A stretch of DNA of 64,000 bases from Shinella sp. PSBB067 (GTDB taxonomy: Bacteria > Pseudomonadota > Alphaproteobacteria > Rhizobiales > Rhizobiaceae): the NCBI RefSeq assembly GCF_016839145.1, contig NZ_CP069303.1, forward strand, positions 558,001 to 622,000, read 5' to 3'. The notes beneath the pieces were generated by a model that saw nothing but the letters and a program-made list of their open reading frames with translations, was not told where the DNA came from and made no database searches. This document shows positions 17,139-25,740 of this stretch, one piece after another (within the stretch, counting starts at the first letter, position 1; each line of letters opens with the position of its first letter). Both the position numbers and the translations under genes were made by a program.

Positions 17139-18575
17139 TCAATCGAGCGCCGCCGCCCGTTCGTGCGGCAGGCGCACGGCGAGCAGGATCGCCAGCGCTG
17201 CCGGAAGCGCCAGCAGGGCGTAGAGCCAGTGCGCCGCCGTCGATGCGCCTTCGATGCCGCCCGGCTTCACCAGTCCCGTCGAATTGACGATGATGCCCGC
17301 AAGCGCCGCCCCGAAGGCCGCGCCCAGCGCCTGCATGGTGGTGATCGCCGCCGAGGCCTTGTCCGTCTCGCCGGCCGGCGCGAGGTGAAGGACATGGGTG
17401 ACGAGATGCGCCCAGCCCATGCCGATTCCGAAGCCCATGAGGAAGATGAAGACGGTGGCGGTCGCTAGCGGCAGGAGGCCGCCTTCGGGATTGTGCCGGG
17501 CGAGCGTGAAGACGAGGAGGGCGGTCGCCAGCGCCTCCATCGCCGCGCCGGCGACGATGACCCGGTTGGCGCTCCGGCCCCTCAGCCGCGCCGTGGCGAA
17601 GGCCGCCGCCGTCCAGCCGAGCGCCAGCAGCGCCACGAGGTAGCCCGAGACCAGCGGCGTCACGCCGTGCAGCACCTGCAGGAAATAGGGGATGTAGATG
17701 TCGGAGCAGACCGTCACCAGCAGCATGAGCATGATGAGGTAGACGCGGGCGAGCGGCGAGGCGAGGCGGATCGTGCCGGCCGGCAGCAGGCGCGCCTCGG
17801 CATGCCGCTCGATGGCGATGGCGGCGGTGACGCCGACGACCGCCGCGCCCGCCAGCAGGCCGCGAAGCGCCGGTTCGCTTACCGAGCTTGCGAGCGAAAG
17901 CAGGATGACGGACGTCACCAGCAGGAGGATCTGCGCGAAGGGCGTCCTCGTCGTCACCCGTTCGCCCTCGCCGGAGGGCAGCAGCCTCGGCGCGGCGAGC
18001 GCGATGAGGATGGAGAGCGGCACCAGCAGCGCGAAGGCCTCGCGCCAGGCGCTGCCGGCGGCGAAGACGCCGCCGATGGTCGGCCCGAGGAAGGTGGCGA
18101 TGCCCCAGGCGGCGGCATAGAGCGTGGACGCCGTGCTCCACAGCGGCTCGGGATAGACGAAGCGGATGAAGGCATAGCCGAGCGCGACGAGGAAGCCCGC
18201 GCCCAGCCCCTGGATCGCCCGGCCGACAAGCACCGTCTCCATGGTCGGCGCGATGGCGCAGACGAGGCTGCCGATGCCGAACAGCGCCGCGCCGAAGACA
18301 TAGCAGCGGTTCAGCGTCACGCCCTCCGGCCGGACGGCGACGAAGGTCGAGCCGAGCACCGAGGCCGCGACATAGATCGTCGTCGCCCAGGCGAAGAGCG
18401 GAAGGCCGCCGATGTCGCGCACGATGGAAGGCATCAGCGTCGCGGTGATGTAGGTCTCCACCGCATGCAGCATGATGCCGCCGCCGAGCATCAGCGTGCC
18501 GAACAGGTAGGCGCGGGAGAACAGGCTGGCAAGCCGCGGCGCGGCTTCCTTGGGAACGGTGATGCTGTCGGACAT
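17139..18575 (-). CDS. MFS transporter, multidrug-efflux like
   Basis: The 478-residue protein has about 14 hydrophobic spans, as in the DHA2-type drug/proton antiporters. It begins SLFSRAYLFGTLMLGGGIML and then VETYITATLMPSIVRDIGG, a form of the motif at the end of helix 1. The loop after helix 2 has LNRCYVFGAALFGIGSLVCA, and helix 5 includes GLGAGFLVALGYAFIRF. Most substrates of this group are lipophilic cations or antibiotics; none can be named here. The ATG at 18575 is chosen. A longer frame to 18917 enters remnants of other genes and is not part of this protein. Confidence 0.88.
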   Translation of the reverse strand: MSDSITVPKEAAPRLASLFSRAYLFGTLMLGGGIMLHAVETYITATLMPSIVRDIGGLPLFAWATTIYVAASVLGSTFVAVRPEGVTLNRCYVFGAALFGIGSLVCAIAPTMETVLVGRAIQGLGAGFLVALGYAFIRFVYPEPLWSTASTLYAAAWGIATFLGPTIGGVFAAGSAWREAFALLVPLSILIALAAPRLLPSGEGERVTTRTPFAQILLLVTSVILLSLASSVSEPALRGLLAGAAVVGVTAAIAIERHAEARLLPAGTIRLASPLARVYLIMLMLLVTVCSDIYIPYFLQVLHGVTPLVSGYLVALLALGWTAAAFATARLRGRSANRVIVAGAAMEALATALLVFTLARHNPEGGLLPLATATVFIFLMGFGIGMGWAHLVTHVLHLAPAGETDKASAAITTMQALGAAFGAALAGIIVNSTGLVKPGGIEGASTAAHWLYALLALPAALAILLAVRLPHERAAALD

Positions 18576-18690
18576 TATCGGCGGCCTTGCGATGCAAAAA
18601 GAGGTTGAGGAAGAGGTCGCACGGCTCAAACCGCAGTTCAAGCCGCGACTTTTCACTGAAATCGGTTCGCCAGGGCCCTCGTTACGGGGG

Positions 18691-18830
18691 CTATTCGCCC
18701 GCCACCTGCCGCGTCGCCAAGTTGAAGCCGTCCGAATATTGATAGCGGCGATCTCCACGACGAAGGCGGCGAGGGCCTTTTCGTCAAAGTGGCGGACGGC
18801 CGCGTTCCAGACCGCGTCCCCGGCGGACAG
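18691..18830 (-). pseudogene. Remnant of a carboxymuconolactone decarboxylase (AhpD-like) gene
   Basis: On the minus strand the frame reads VWNAAVRHFDEKALAAFVVEIAAIN, split by a one-base loss, and then in the next frame YSDGFNLATRQVAGE and stop. Together this is the C-terminal part of an AhpD-like / carboxymuconolactone decarboxylase protein (usual ending F.EKELV.L..AIA.IN.WNR.N.ATRQVAGE). The N-terminal half with the CxxC site is missing. The single-base deletion and the truncation show that it is dead. Confidence 0.55.
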
Positions 18831-18944
18831 CCCAGGGTGGTCGAGCTCGTGGAGGTGGAAGGCGGCCGGATCGTCGAGATCGAATCGATCGCCGACCCGT
18901 CGCGGATCGCCCGCCATGGAGGTGGTGTATCCCTGATGCCGTAA
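18813..18944 (+). pseudogene. Possible remnant of an ECF41/SigJ-type sigma factor C-terminus
   Basis: In the plus-strand frame ending at TAA (18942-18944) the translation is VVELVEVEGGRIVEIESIADPSRIARHG. It resembles the end of the SnoaL-like C-terminal domain of SigJ-type sigma factors (usual form ..DGRIV.I..IADPERL..). No start codon or sigma domains are present. Such sigma factor genes typically neighbour a carboxymuconolactone decarboxylase gene, whose remnant lies directly alongside in the opposite direction. Confidence 0.35.
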
Positions 18945-18951
18945 GGCGGCG

Positions 18952-19377
18952 TCAGGCTGCCGGCTCGAACCGCAGGATTCCGGCGATCCGAGGGGCGGCG
19001 CCGGAATCCGAGGGATGGGTGACGCCGTCCATCACGTCCACGGCCGAAAAGTCGAAGGGGCTGACGCCTTCGATGCAGGCGACGTTGATGCCGAACTGGT
19101 TCGGGTTGGACCGGCGCTGGTGGTGGGTGTAGATGCCGCAGGTCTTGCAGAAATAGTGCTTCGCCGTGCCCGTATTGAACCGGTAGAGCGTCAGGTTGTC
19201 TTCGCCCTGCTCGAATTCGATATCGGCAAGCGCCGCGGAGACCGCAATCGCGCCGCGCATGCGGCAGTAGGAGCAGGTGCAGCGGCGGATGGTGTTGAAC
19301 TCGTCCGTCAGCCGCACGCGGAACCGGACGGTGCCGCAGTGACAGGCCGCCGCATGCTGTCTTCTTTCGTCGCTCAT
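18952..19377 (-). CDS. GFA-family zinc protein
   Basis: The 141-residue protein carries the two zinc sites of the GFA (glutathione-dependent formaldehyde-activating enzyme-like, also CENP-V) family: CHCGTVRFRVRL with RRCTCSYCRMRG, and HYFCKTCGIYTHHQRR. The family fold binds zinc through these cysteines. Early claims that it joins formaldehyde to glutathione do not hold for most members, so the reaction is uncertain. The ATG at 19377 gives the normal N-terminus. It stands alone, followed by the sigma/decarboxylase remnants. Confidence 0.88.
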   Translation of the reverse strand: MSDERRQHAAACHCGTVRFRVRLTDEFNTIRRCTCSYCRMRGAIAVSAALADIEFEQGEDNLTLYRFNTGTAKHYFCKTCGIYTHHQRRSNPNQFGINVACIEGVSPFDFSAVDVMDGVTHPSDSGAAPRIAGILRFEPAA

Positions 19378-19450
19378 GGTCGCCCTTCGCTCCTGCTCAA
19401 TCCTGTTGCGGCTTACAATCGGTTGATGACACCGTCATGTCCGGCGCCGG

Positions 19451-20188
19451 CTAGATGCCGATCCGCCCGATCGCCGGTATCTTGATCGCCGGCCGCATGA
19501 GGTCGACGCCGGCGACGAGGCCCATGACGTGCAGTTCGAGGCCGGAGCGCATGCCGGCCGAAACGCCGAGAAGCCCGTAGAGCGTCGCATGCACGTCCCT
19601 GCCGTCGGCATCGACGGAAAAGAGCCTGCCCTCCGGCAGGTAGTCGCGCCCGACGGCATCCGGCGGCAGCACGACGCCGAGCTCCGGCACGGAGCGCAGC
19701 ACATGCGCGACGAAGGTGTTGGAGTTCGGCCCCGGCCAGATGCGGTAGGCGCCGGGCTTCGAATAGGGATAGGCGGCGATCGCGCTCTCGATCTTCGGGA
19801 TCAGCCGGGCCGCCTCCGCGCCGCTGACGCTGACGACCACGCGCGGCGTGTTGGAATACCAGTAGGCGTCCGGCGCATAGGCGTTCCTGCGCACCGGCGT
19901 GCCCCAGCCGACCTTGTCGTAGCGATTGTAGGTCGAGGCGTTGGCCGCCTTGGTGACGATCCAGGCGTGGCTTGCCACGGCGCCCTTCATGCCGCCCGTC
20001 GCGGCCGAGAAGATGTGGATCGTCGCCTGCGGCGTCTCCTTCGGTTTCGGCAGGATGCCGGCGGACGTCCAGTTCGCCTCGCGCCAGCTTGCGGGCCGGT
20101 CCCGGATGTACCAGTAGCCCGCCGAGGCGAGCGCCGGCATGAGGTAGATCGCGAGAAAGAGGGCGAGGACGTTCCTCAGCAATTTCAT
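19451..20188 (-). CDS. DUF3750 protein with N-terminal membrane anchor
   Basis: The 245-residue protein begins with a hydrophobic segment (NVLALFLAIYLMPALASAGY), an uncleaved anchor or signal peptide. The body has the DUF3750 pattern: a segment with ATIHIFSAATGGMKGAVASH, WIVTKAANASTYNRYDKVGW, and PGPNSNTFVAHVLRSVPELG. DUF3750 proteins occur in proteobacteria and have no known reaction. The PGPNSNTF motif recalls papain-like (NlpC-type) folds, but I would not assign that here. The start ATG at 20188 has GGAG at good distance. A much longer frame to 21238 is only the antisense of the asparaginase gene. Confidence 0.85.
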   Translation of the reverse strand: MKLLRNVLALFLAIYLMPALASAGYWYIRDRPASWREANWTSAGILPKPKETPQATIHIFSAATGGMKGAVASHAWIVTKAANASTYNRYDKVGWGTPVRRNAYAPDAYWYSNTPRVVVSVSGAEAARLIPKIESAIAAYPYSKPGAYRIWPGPNSNTFVAHVLRSVPELGVVLPPDAVGRDYLPEGRLFSVDADGRDVHATLYGLLGVSAGMRSGLELHVMGLVAGVDLMRPAIKIPAIGRIGI

Positions 20189-20263
20189 CGGGCGCTCCGA
20201 AAGCAAGTGGGCAGGGTCGCGGATTTCGGATAATACCGCAGCGGAAATCGGAAATTTGAGGGC

Positions 20264-21277
20264 ATGATCATGGCAAACCCCGTCCTTGTCGAAGTCACGC
20301 GCGGTAATCTCGTCGAAAGCCGCCATCGCGGCATGGTCGTCGTGCTGGACGGCGATGGCAAGGTGGTGTTCTCGCAGGGCGACATCGATGCGGGCGTCTT
20401 CCCGCGCTCGGCCTGCAAGGCCATGCAGGCCCTGCCGCTCATCGAGAGCGGCGCGGCGGATGCCCATGCCTTCGGCGACCGGGAACTGGCGCTCGCCTGT
20501 TCCTCGCACAGCGGCGAGCCGGCGCATGTGCGCCTTGCCGGCATCATGCTCGCCGCCTCGGGCGTCGACGAGAGCGTGCTCGAATGCGGCTCGCACTGGT
20601 CCTTCGAGCAGCCGGTCCTCATCAGCCAGGCGCGCCTGCTCGACTATCCGACGGCGCTGCACAACAACTGCTCCGGCAAGCATGCCGGCTTCGTCTGCGC
20701 CGCCTGCCACACCGGCAAGGACCTTGAAGGCTATGTCCGCTACGAGCACCCCGTGCAGGCAGAGATTCGCGGCGTCATGGCGAACCTTACCGGCGCGGCG
20801 CTCGCGGTGGACAATTGCGGCACCGACGGCTGCTCGATCCCGACCTATGCCGTGCCGCTGAGAAGCCTTGCCCACGGCTTTGCGAAGATGGCGACCGGCG
20901 TCGGCCTCGCCCCCGTGCGCGCCAAGGCCGCGCGCCGCCTGATCGATGCCTGCATGTCCGAACCCTTCTACGTCGCCGGCACGCGCCGCGCCTGCACCCG
21001 CCTCATGGAGGCCGCGCCGGGCCGCATCTTCGCCAAGACCGGCGCCGAGGGCGTCTTCTGCGCCGCGATCCCGGAAAAGGGCATCGCCATCGCCCTCAAA
21101 TGCGAGGACGGCACCACGCGCGCCGCCGAGAGCATGGTCGCCGCCACGCTCGCCCGCTTCTTCACCGACGAGCCGGCCGTCCATGCGACGCTGATGGCCA
21201 TGGCCAACCGCTCCATGTCCAACTGGAACGGCATCCATGTCGGCGACATCCGCGTGACGGACGCCTTCGCCGCCTGA
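20264..21277 (+). CDS. Asparaginase of the rhizobial (ReAV/thermolabile) type
   Basis: The protein belongs to the L-asparaginase II family of Rhizobium etli (class 3), unrelated to E. coli-type asparaginases. It hydrolyses asparagine to aspartate and ammonia. Family residues known from the R. etli enzyme are present: Ser-x-x-Lys in RSACKAM (about residue 49), Ser of SSHSGEP (about residue 83), the metal-binding Cys and Lys of NNCSGKHAG, and DNCGTDGC. At 337 residues, the start MIMANPVLVEV is close to the usual N-terminus; an ATG two codons later is possible. It faces away from the DUF3750 gene with 75 bases between. Confidence 0.92.
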   Translation: MIMANPVLVEVTRGNLVESRHRGMVVVLDGDGKVVFSQGDIDAGVFPRSACKAMQALPLIESGAADAHAFGDRELALACSSHSGEPAHVRLAGIMLAASGVDESVLECGSHWSFEQPVLISQARLLDYPTALHNNCSGKHAGFVCAACHTGKDLEGYVRYEHPVQAEIRGVMANLTGAALAVDNCGTDGCSIPTYAVPLRSLAHGFAKMATGVGLAPVRAKAARRLIDACMSEPFYVAGTRRACTRLMEAAPGRIFAKTGAEGVFCAAIPEKGIAIALKCEDGTTRAAESMVAATLARFFTDEPAVHATLMAMANRSMSNWNGIHVGDIRVTDAFAA

Positions 21278-21386
21278 CGGCGCCGCGAGAAAAATCGCGC
21301 GGCCATGTCGGGAAGGCCAGGGCCGGGGCGTCCTTGGGGCATGGGGAGCCGCGGCTCCGCATCAAACGAGAACCAGGAGGATTTCC

Positions 21387-21782
21387 ATGCGCATGATCTT
21401 CGTCAACCTGCCCGTCAAGGACCTGCCGGGCACCCGGCGCTTCTTCGATGCGCTCGGCTTCACCTTCAACGAGCAGTTCAGCGACGACACCGCCGCCTGC
21501 ATGGTCGTGGACGAGAATATCTTCGTCATGCACCTGACCGAGCAGAAGTTCGCGCAGTTCGTGACCGGCAAGGTTGGCGATCCCGAGCAGCAGACGCAGG
21601 TGCTGACCTGCCTTTCCGCGACGAGCCGCCAGGAGGTGGACGACTTCAAGGCCAGGGCGCTGGCCGCCGGCGGGCGCGAGTGGAAGCCGAATATCGAATT
21701 CGGCCCGATGTACGGCTGCTCCTTCCAGGACATCAGCGGCAATGTCTGGGAAGTCATGCATATGGGCCAGTCGGACGCCTGA
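21387..21782 (+). CDS. VOC (glyoxalase/bleomycin resistance) family protein
   Basis: The 131-residue protein has the two beta-alpha-beta-beta-beta modules of the VOC fold: FVNLPVKDLPGTRRFFDALG at the start and, after the linker, GCSFQDISGNVWEVMHMG at the end. Members bind a divalent metal and act as glyoxalases, dioxygenases, fosfomycin-resistance enzymes or simple binding proteins. This one resembles the uncharacterised 'lactoylglutathione lyase-like' group, so no substrate is given. An ideal ribosome site (AGGAGG) lies 6 bases before the ATG. It is probably transcribed alone. Confidence 0.88.
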   Translation: MRMIFVNLPVKDLPGTRRFFDALGFTFNEQFSDDTAACMVVDENIFVMHLTEQKFAQFVTGKVGDPEQQTQVLTCLSATSRQEVDDFKARALAAGGREWKPNIEFGPMYGCSFQDISGNVWEVMHMGQSDA

Positions 21783-21865
21783 CCGGCGAGATCCGTCTGC
21801 CCGCAAGCGGGAGACGGCGGCGCGGCAGCACCGCGCCGCCGCGCCATGTGGTGGACCGGCCGCCG

Positions 21866-22603
21866 TCAATCGTCGTGGCTGTGCGCCTCGGCGACGAAGC
21901 TCAAGGTGGCGGTATAGCCGATCTTGTCGGCCTTCGGGTCGTTTTCCAGCGGCACGCTGTGATCGACCGAGAGCACGTTGAGCCCGTCGTTGCGGATCGC
22001 GACGACGACCTCGCCGTCCGCATCCGTCGGCGCGCTCTTCAGCGACGCCTGGTTGACATAGTCGAGCATCACGACCGCGCCGGCCAGCGGCTTGCCGGCG
22101 TGCAGCACGCGCAGCCGGATCGGATCCCCGGCCTTGCGGCCGACGGGATTGTCGAGCGGGACGATCTGCAGGTCCTGCCTCGGAAAGGCGGGCAGCGCGC
22201 CATGCACATGGATGAGCGCCAGGTTGTTCTTGATGTAATGGCCGGTCTCCTTCGCGTCGGCGACCTCGTCCTTCGGCTCGTTCACCCATTTGCCGTCGGT
22301 CTTTTCCGTCCAGTAGCCGTTGTCGAAGGTCAGCGCGATGGCCGCGGGCTCGCCGTCCGGCTTGAGGACCGCGGACTTTTCCCGCTTGTCGACATTCACC
22401 GCGACGGGCGCGCCGTCCTCGCCGACGGCGACGGCTTCGACGATGCGGGCCGGGTCGTAGGCATCGTCGCCGGCGCCATGGCCATAGACGACGCCGAGTT
22501 CGCCCCAGCGCTCCGCCACCCAGGCGCCATGCGCCCCGGCCGTCGCGGGAAGGGAAAGGGCGAGCGCGAGCGCGCCCGAAACAGCCATGATCTGCTTCAG
22601 CAT
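21866..22603 (-). CDS. DUF4198 periplasmic protein
   Basis: The 245-residue protein starts with a signal peptide (MAVSGALALALSLPATAGAHG, cut after the AGA). The mature part has the histidine-containing start HGAWVAERWGELGVVYGHG and a C-terminal immunoglobulin-like domain (KPLAGAVVMLDYVN). It ends AEAHSHDD. This is the DUF4198 family (related to NikM-type proteins), periplasmic proteins often linked to nickel, cobalt or zinc uptake. Histidines near both ends would suit metal binding. The specific metal cannot be told. A GGAG ribosome site and an AT-rich dyad lie just upstream. Confidence 0.85.
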   Translation of the reverse strand: MLKQIMAVSGALALALSLPATAGAHGAWVAERWGELGVVYGHGAGDDAYDPARIVEAVAVGEDGAPVAVNVDKREKSAVLKPDGEPAAIALTFDNGYWTEKTDGKWVNEPKDEVADAKETGHYIKNNLALIHVHGALPAFPRQDLQIVPLDNPVGRKAGDPIRLRVLHAGKPLAGAVVMLDYVNQASLKSAPTDADGEVVVAIRNDGLNVLSVDHSVPLENDPKADKIGYTATLSFVAEAHSHDD

Positions 22604-22619
22604 CTTGGTCTCCAGAATA

Positions 22620-22637
22620 GTAATGTTATTACGTTAC
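22620..22637. promoter_or_regulatory. AT-rich dyad before the DUF4198 gene
   Basis: GTAATGTTATTACGTTAC is an imperfect palindrome (14 of 18 positions symmetric), 17 bases before the start codon. Its size and AT content are like sites of Fur-family metal regulators, but it is not a clear match to a Zur, Fur or NikR consensus that I know. Confidence 0.35.
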
Positions 22638-22700
22638 AAGCGCTTTGTGCCCGCTTGCCACCGGGCTGTCAAGCGCGGTTCGCGAGAAATGAACGGCAGA

Positions 22701-23045
22701 TCAGCCGCGCATCCTGCGCAGCTTCGCGGGGGCCTTGAAATGCCATGCCTCGGCAAGCCGCTGCCGCAGCTCCGCGTCGTCGATCGCCGCGGCGCGCACG
22801 AGGAGCGCCGGCCATCCCCTGTAGTGATCGGTTTCGTAATAGATGTCGGGCGCCATCTCGATCAGGCGCTCCTTCTCGTCCACCGGCGCCGTCAGCACCA
22901 GCGTCGCGGCGTCCTTGACGCGCACGAAGAGCTTGCCGCCGACCTTGAGCGCCGGCGTGCCGTAGGATGTGCCGGTCTCGACGCCCGGCAGGTCCCCGCT
23001 GAGCCGTTGAAGGCGGGCGAGCAGCGGATCCTTTTCATCCGGCAT
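22701..23045 (-). CDS. MmcQ/YjbR family protein
   Basis: The 114-residue protein has the MmcQ/YjbR fold signs: PGVETGTSYGTPALKVGGKLF and, later, a segment with YYETDHYRGWPALLVRAAAI. Family members have a double-wing structure like some DNA-binding folds, but their role is not established. The ATG at 23045 is supported by GGGGAGG seven bases upstream on the minus strand. Unusually, that ribosome site is one arm of a hairpin terminator, so translation may be limited by RNA structure. The gene follows the 65-residue protein gene on the same strand. Confidence 0.85.
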   Translation of the reverse strand: MPDEKDPLLARLQRLSGDLPGVETGTSYGTPALKVGGKLFVRVKDAATLVLTAPVDEKERLIEMAPDIYYETDHYRGWPALLVRAAAIDDAELRQRLAEAWHFKAPAKLRRMRG

Positions 23046-23080
23046 GAAAAATCCTCCCCGGCCAGCATAGACCGGGGAGG
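23046..23080 (-). terminator. Terminator that also covers the ribosome site of the next gene
   Basis: On the minus strand CCTCCCCGG (23080-23072) pairs with CCGGGGAGG (23061-23053) around a 10-base loop and is followed by ATTTTT. This is an intrinsic terminator for the gene ending at 23100. Its second arm GGGGAGG is also the ribosome-binding site of the gene starting at 23045. Confidence 0.72.
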
Positions 23081-23099
23081 GTGGATATTCGAGGCGGGA

Positions 23100-23297
23100 T
23101 CAGGCGGTCCGGCTGCCGCAGGCGGGCTTGGCCTCGCCCGGCACCCGGAACAGGCCGAAGGGCAGGTCGCCGAGCCGGCGCGAATCCATCGTTTCGATCT
23201 CGGGATGGGCGAGCGGGTCGCGTATCCAGACCGGAGCCTCCGCGGCATCGATCTGCGCTGTCAGTGCTTCGGCGAGCCTGGAGAAAATCTTGAACAT
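23100..23297 (-). CDS. Hypothetical 65-residue protein
   Basis: The protein begins MFKIFSRLAEALTAQIDAAE (an amphipathic helix) and continues with a polar part containing PVWIRDPLAHPEIETMDSRR. It has no signal peptide, membrane span or cysteine pair. I do not recognise the family. The ATG at 23297 has a near-perfect ribosome site (AAAGGAGAAGGCA). The gene is divergent from the LysR-type regulator with 103 bases between, the typical position of a target of such a regulator. It ends just before an intrinsic terminator. Confidence 0.68.
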   Translation of the reverse strand: MFKIFSRLAEALTAQIDAAEAPVWIRDPLAHPEIETMDSRRLGDLPFGLFRVPGEAKPACGSRTA

Positions 23298-23400
23298 TGC
23301 CTTCTCCTTTCGGTTCGTTATCATCGATCAGGCCTGATAATCGCGCCGGAAAGCCACAGAGGCAATCGAGTAGTTCGAGATGAGAGTATAGGAAATCTAT

Positions 23401-24342
23401 ATGAGAAACCTCAGCCGCGTGCACCTGAACGGCCTGCGGGCGCTGGAGGCGGTGGGCCGGCTCGGCTCGCTGCAGGCGGCGGCCGGGGAACTGGGCGTCA
23501 CCGTCGGAGCGGTCAGCCAGCAGGTCATCAAGGCGGAAGAACAGCTCGGCCGGACGATCTTCGAGCGCACCGCCCGCGGCATGCGCGAGACGGCGTTCGG
23601 CGGCCCGTTCCTCGCGCGTCTTTCGGCGGGTTTCCGCCAGCTTTCCGAGGCGGTCGCCACCACGCGGCGGCGGGACGATGCGATCCTGACCATCTCCGTC
23701 GCGCCGATCTTCGCCTCCCGCTGGCTCATCCACCGCATCGACCGCTTCAGCGCCGCCCATCCCGATATCGGCCTGCGCATCGAGGCCTCGACGAGCCTCG
23801 TCGACCTCGCGCGTTCCGATGTCGACCTCGGCATCCGCGTCGGGCCGGGCAACTGGCCGGGCGTCACGGCCGAGTTCCTGATGCCGCAGGTCATGTTCCC
23901 GGTCTGCGCCCCGGCGCTGGCGGACACGCTGCGCATGCCGGAGGACCTTGCCGACCAGCCCGCCGTCATCGACGGCAACGATGCCTTCACCTGGGAGCGC
24001 TGGCTGGCGGCGGCGGGCCTCGACGTGCCGCCGCCCAAGGCCCGGCACGTCTTTTCCGATGCCTCGCTGTGCCTCGACGCGGCGCTGTCGGGGCAGGGCG
24101 TGCTGCTTGCCTATCCGGTGCTCGCCTCCTGGGCGCTGAAGGAGGGGCGGCTCGTCGCGCCGTTCCCGATCCGGGTGGAGACCGGCATGGGCTACTATTT
24201 CGTCACGGCCCCGGGCCTGCCGGAGCCGCGCAAGGTCTCGGCCTTCAAGCGCTGGCTGCGCGCGGCCATGGCGGAAGATGCGGACGGCTATGCCGGCGCG
24301 GTCATTCCTGCTCGGCCTGCCGCGCCTCCATCATCGCCTTGA
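23401..24342 (+). CDS. LysR-family transcriptional regulator (GcvA-like)
   Basis: The 313-residue protein has the N-terminal LysR helix-turn-helix ([20 protein letters not shown] and [16 protein letters not shown]) and a substrate-binding C-terminal domain in two lobes. Features such as [20 protein letters not shown] match the GcvA subgroup. The effector is unknown. The divergent 65-residue gene is the likely target, with the operator in the 103-base gap. The final residues are unusually proline-rich ([11 protein letters not shown]), and the last 41 bases overlap the 3' end of the opposite-strand glutathione transferase gene. Confidence 0.92.
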   Translation: MRNLSRVHLNGLRALEAVGRLGSLQAAAGELGVTVGAVSQQVIKAEEQLGRTIFERTARGMRETAFGGPFLARLSAGFRQLSEAVATTRRRDDAILTISVAPIFASRWLIHRIDRFSAAHPDIGLRIEASTSLVDLARSDVDLGIRVGPGNWPGVTAEFLMPQVMFPVCAPALADTLRMPEDLADQPAVIDGNDAFTWERWLAAAGLDVPPPKARHVFSDASLCLDAALSGQGVLLAYPVLASWALKEGRLVAPFPIRVETGMGYYFVTAPGLPEPRKVSAFKRWLRAAMAEDADGYAGAVIPARPAAPPSSP

Positions 24343-24961
24343 AGGCCGGCCGCGACTGGCAGGCGTCGAGCCAGGCCTTGACGTGCGGGGCGTCCTCGAA
24401 GAGCTGCGGCTGGCTCATCGCGTAGCGGAACACTTCCGCGAGGTTGAGGTCCGCCACGGTGAAGCGCCCGCCGACGACGTGGCCGCTTGCGGCAAGGTGC
24501 TGGTCGAGCCGCTGGAAGCTCTTCTTCAGCGCCTTGACGGCGCCGCGGATGACGAGGCGTCCCTGCTCGCTTCCCGCCGCGTTCGCGTCCAGCGTCAGGA
24601 TGATCTTCACCGCGTGCGGCTCGACCTCCGTCGCCGCCCACATCGTCCATTGCAGCATCTCGGCCTCTTCCGTCAGCGTCTGGCCCGAAAGCGGGCCGCC
24701 GTGCTTGCGGGCGAGGTAGAGGTTGATCGCCAGCGATTCCGTCATCACGAAGCCGCCGTCGTCGATGCAGGGGATGAGGCCGGTCGGGTTCACCGCGAGG
24801 AAATCCGGCGACTGCGTGTTGAGCGGTGCATCGGCCGCAAGCGGGTCGTCCACGCGGCGGCCCTGGATGACCGGCACGGAGACGAAGGGCAGGCCGAGCT
24901 CGCCGGCAAGCCAGTAGGCGCGCGAGGCGCGGGAGCGATAGACGCCGTAGATGGTGAGCAT
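24302..24961 (-). CDS. Glutathione S-transferase family protein
   Basis: The 219-residue protein has a thioredoxin-like N-terminal domain ([20 protein letters not shown], then [19 protein letters not shown] with the glutathione-binding 'SLAI' element) and an all-helical C-terminal domain ([15 protein letters not shown]). The motif RSRASRAYW suggests a serine-type active site near residue 10-13. The electrophile substrate is unknown. The start ATG at 24961 follows GGAGGATCC. Frames extending to 25156 have no start support. It overlaps the LysR gene tail-to-tail. Confidence 0.92.
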   Translation of the reverse strand: MLTIYGVYRSRASRAYWLAGELGLPFVSVPVIQGRRVDDPLAADAPLNTQSPDFLAVNPTGLIPCIDDGGFVMTESLAINLYLARKHGGPLSGQTLTEEAEMLQWTMWAATEVEPHAVKIILTLDANAAGSEQGRLVIRGAVKALKKSFQRLDQHLAASGHVVGGRFTVADLNLAEVFRYAMSQPQLFEDAPHVKAWLDACQSRPAFKAMMEARQAEQE

Positions 24962-25219
24962 GGATCCTCCGGGGGCAGGCCACCGTTCGCGGCTTGCGCA
25001 AGAACAAAGAGCCCCGGCATGATCGCGGCTAGAAGAAAGCGATCCTGCACGGGCATCGCCGCCACAATAGGCGGCGACCCGGCCGAGCGGTAGGGTGCGG
25101 GCTTGATCGATCCATGAATTGTGGTGATGGCGGGCCTTCTTTGCCGCATTGACCATGCGCCACGGCGGGGCTAGAGCAGTTCAAGGTGACATGTCCGCAA
25201 CCGCGGACGGGAACGGGCG

Positions 25220-25603
25220 ATGACAGGACGCATGACGAGCTGGGCCGTATGCCTGCGCATTCTCTGCGCGCTCGCCCTGCTGTCTATCGGTTTCGCCCAC
25301 CAGCCGGCCTCGGCCGCCCAGCCGGGCGTGCTCCTGCTTTCCCAGTACGTGCTGCCCGACGGAACGATCGGCGACCTCTGCCTGGACGATCATGTCGACG
25401 GCAAGGTCAGGCATGACACCTCCACCAAATGCGAGGCCTGCCGCATTGGCGGCGCCATGCTGGTGCCGCAGCCGGCCGATCTTGCCGGCACCGTGCTCGC
25501 CTTCCGCACCGTCGCCGTCCGTCCGCTGGTCGGCCAGGCGCTCGATGCCAGACGCGAGCGCCCCGGCGCGCCGCCCCGCGCGCCGCCCTTCCTGTCGGCC
25601 TGA
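25220..25603 (+). CDS. DUF2946-like protein preceding a copper chaperone
   Basis: The 127-residue protein has an N-terminal signal or membrane segment (CLRILCALALLSIGFAHQP) and a short region with Cys and His residues (LCLDDH, then TKCEACRIGGAMLVPQP), ending PPRAPPFLSA. This layout matches DUF2946-like proteins, which are often found beside copper-handling genes. Cys-x-x-Cys and nearby His are possible metal ligands. The gene for the PCu(A)C copper chaperone begins 137 bases downstream, which supports a copper link. ATG at 25232 is an alternative start. The reaction is unknown. Confidence 0.7.
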   Translation: MTGRMTSWAVCLRILCALALLSIGFAHQPASAAQPGVLLLSQYVLPDGTIGDLCLDDHVDGKVRHDTSTKCEACRIGGAMLVPQPADLAGTVLAFRTVAVRPLVGQALDARRERPGAPPRAPPFLSA

Positions 25604-25740
25604 TCGCAAGGCGGCTTGCCGCCCTGCGCCCGCAATCCCGCCCGACAGGGCACCCCGCATGTCCGCGAAACATATGCGCCGGCCGGTGCCGCCGCTGCCG
25701 CGCATCCTCTCCCGATACGAAAGCCAGAAAGGAACTATCC

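Noticed and set aside
17493..18608. 371-codon plus-strand frame
   Set aside because: It is the antisense of the MFS gene and is rich in Arg and Ala with no domain pattern.
18550..18936. 128-codon plus-strand frame after the MFS start
   Set aside because: It starts inside the MFS gene antisense and has no family resemblance. The real signals here are two degraded gene ends in other frames.
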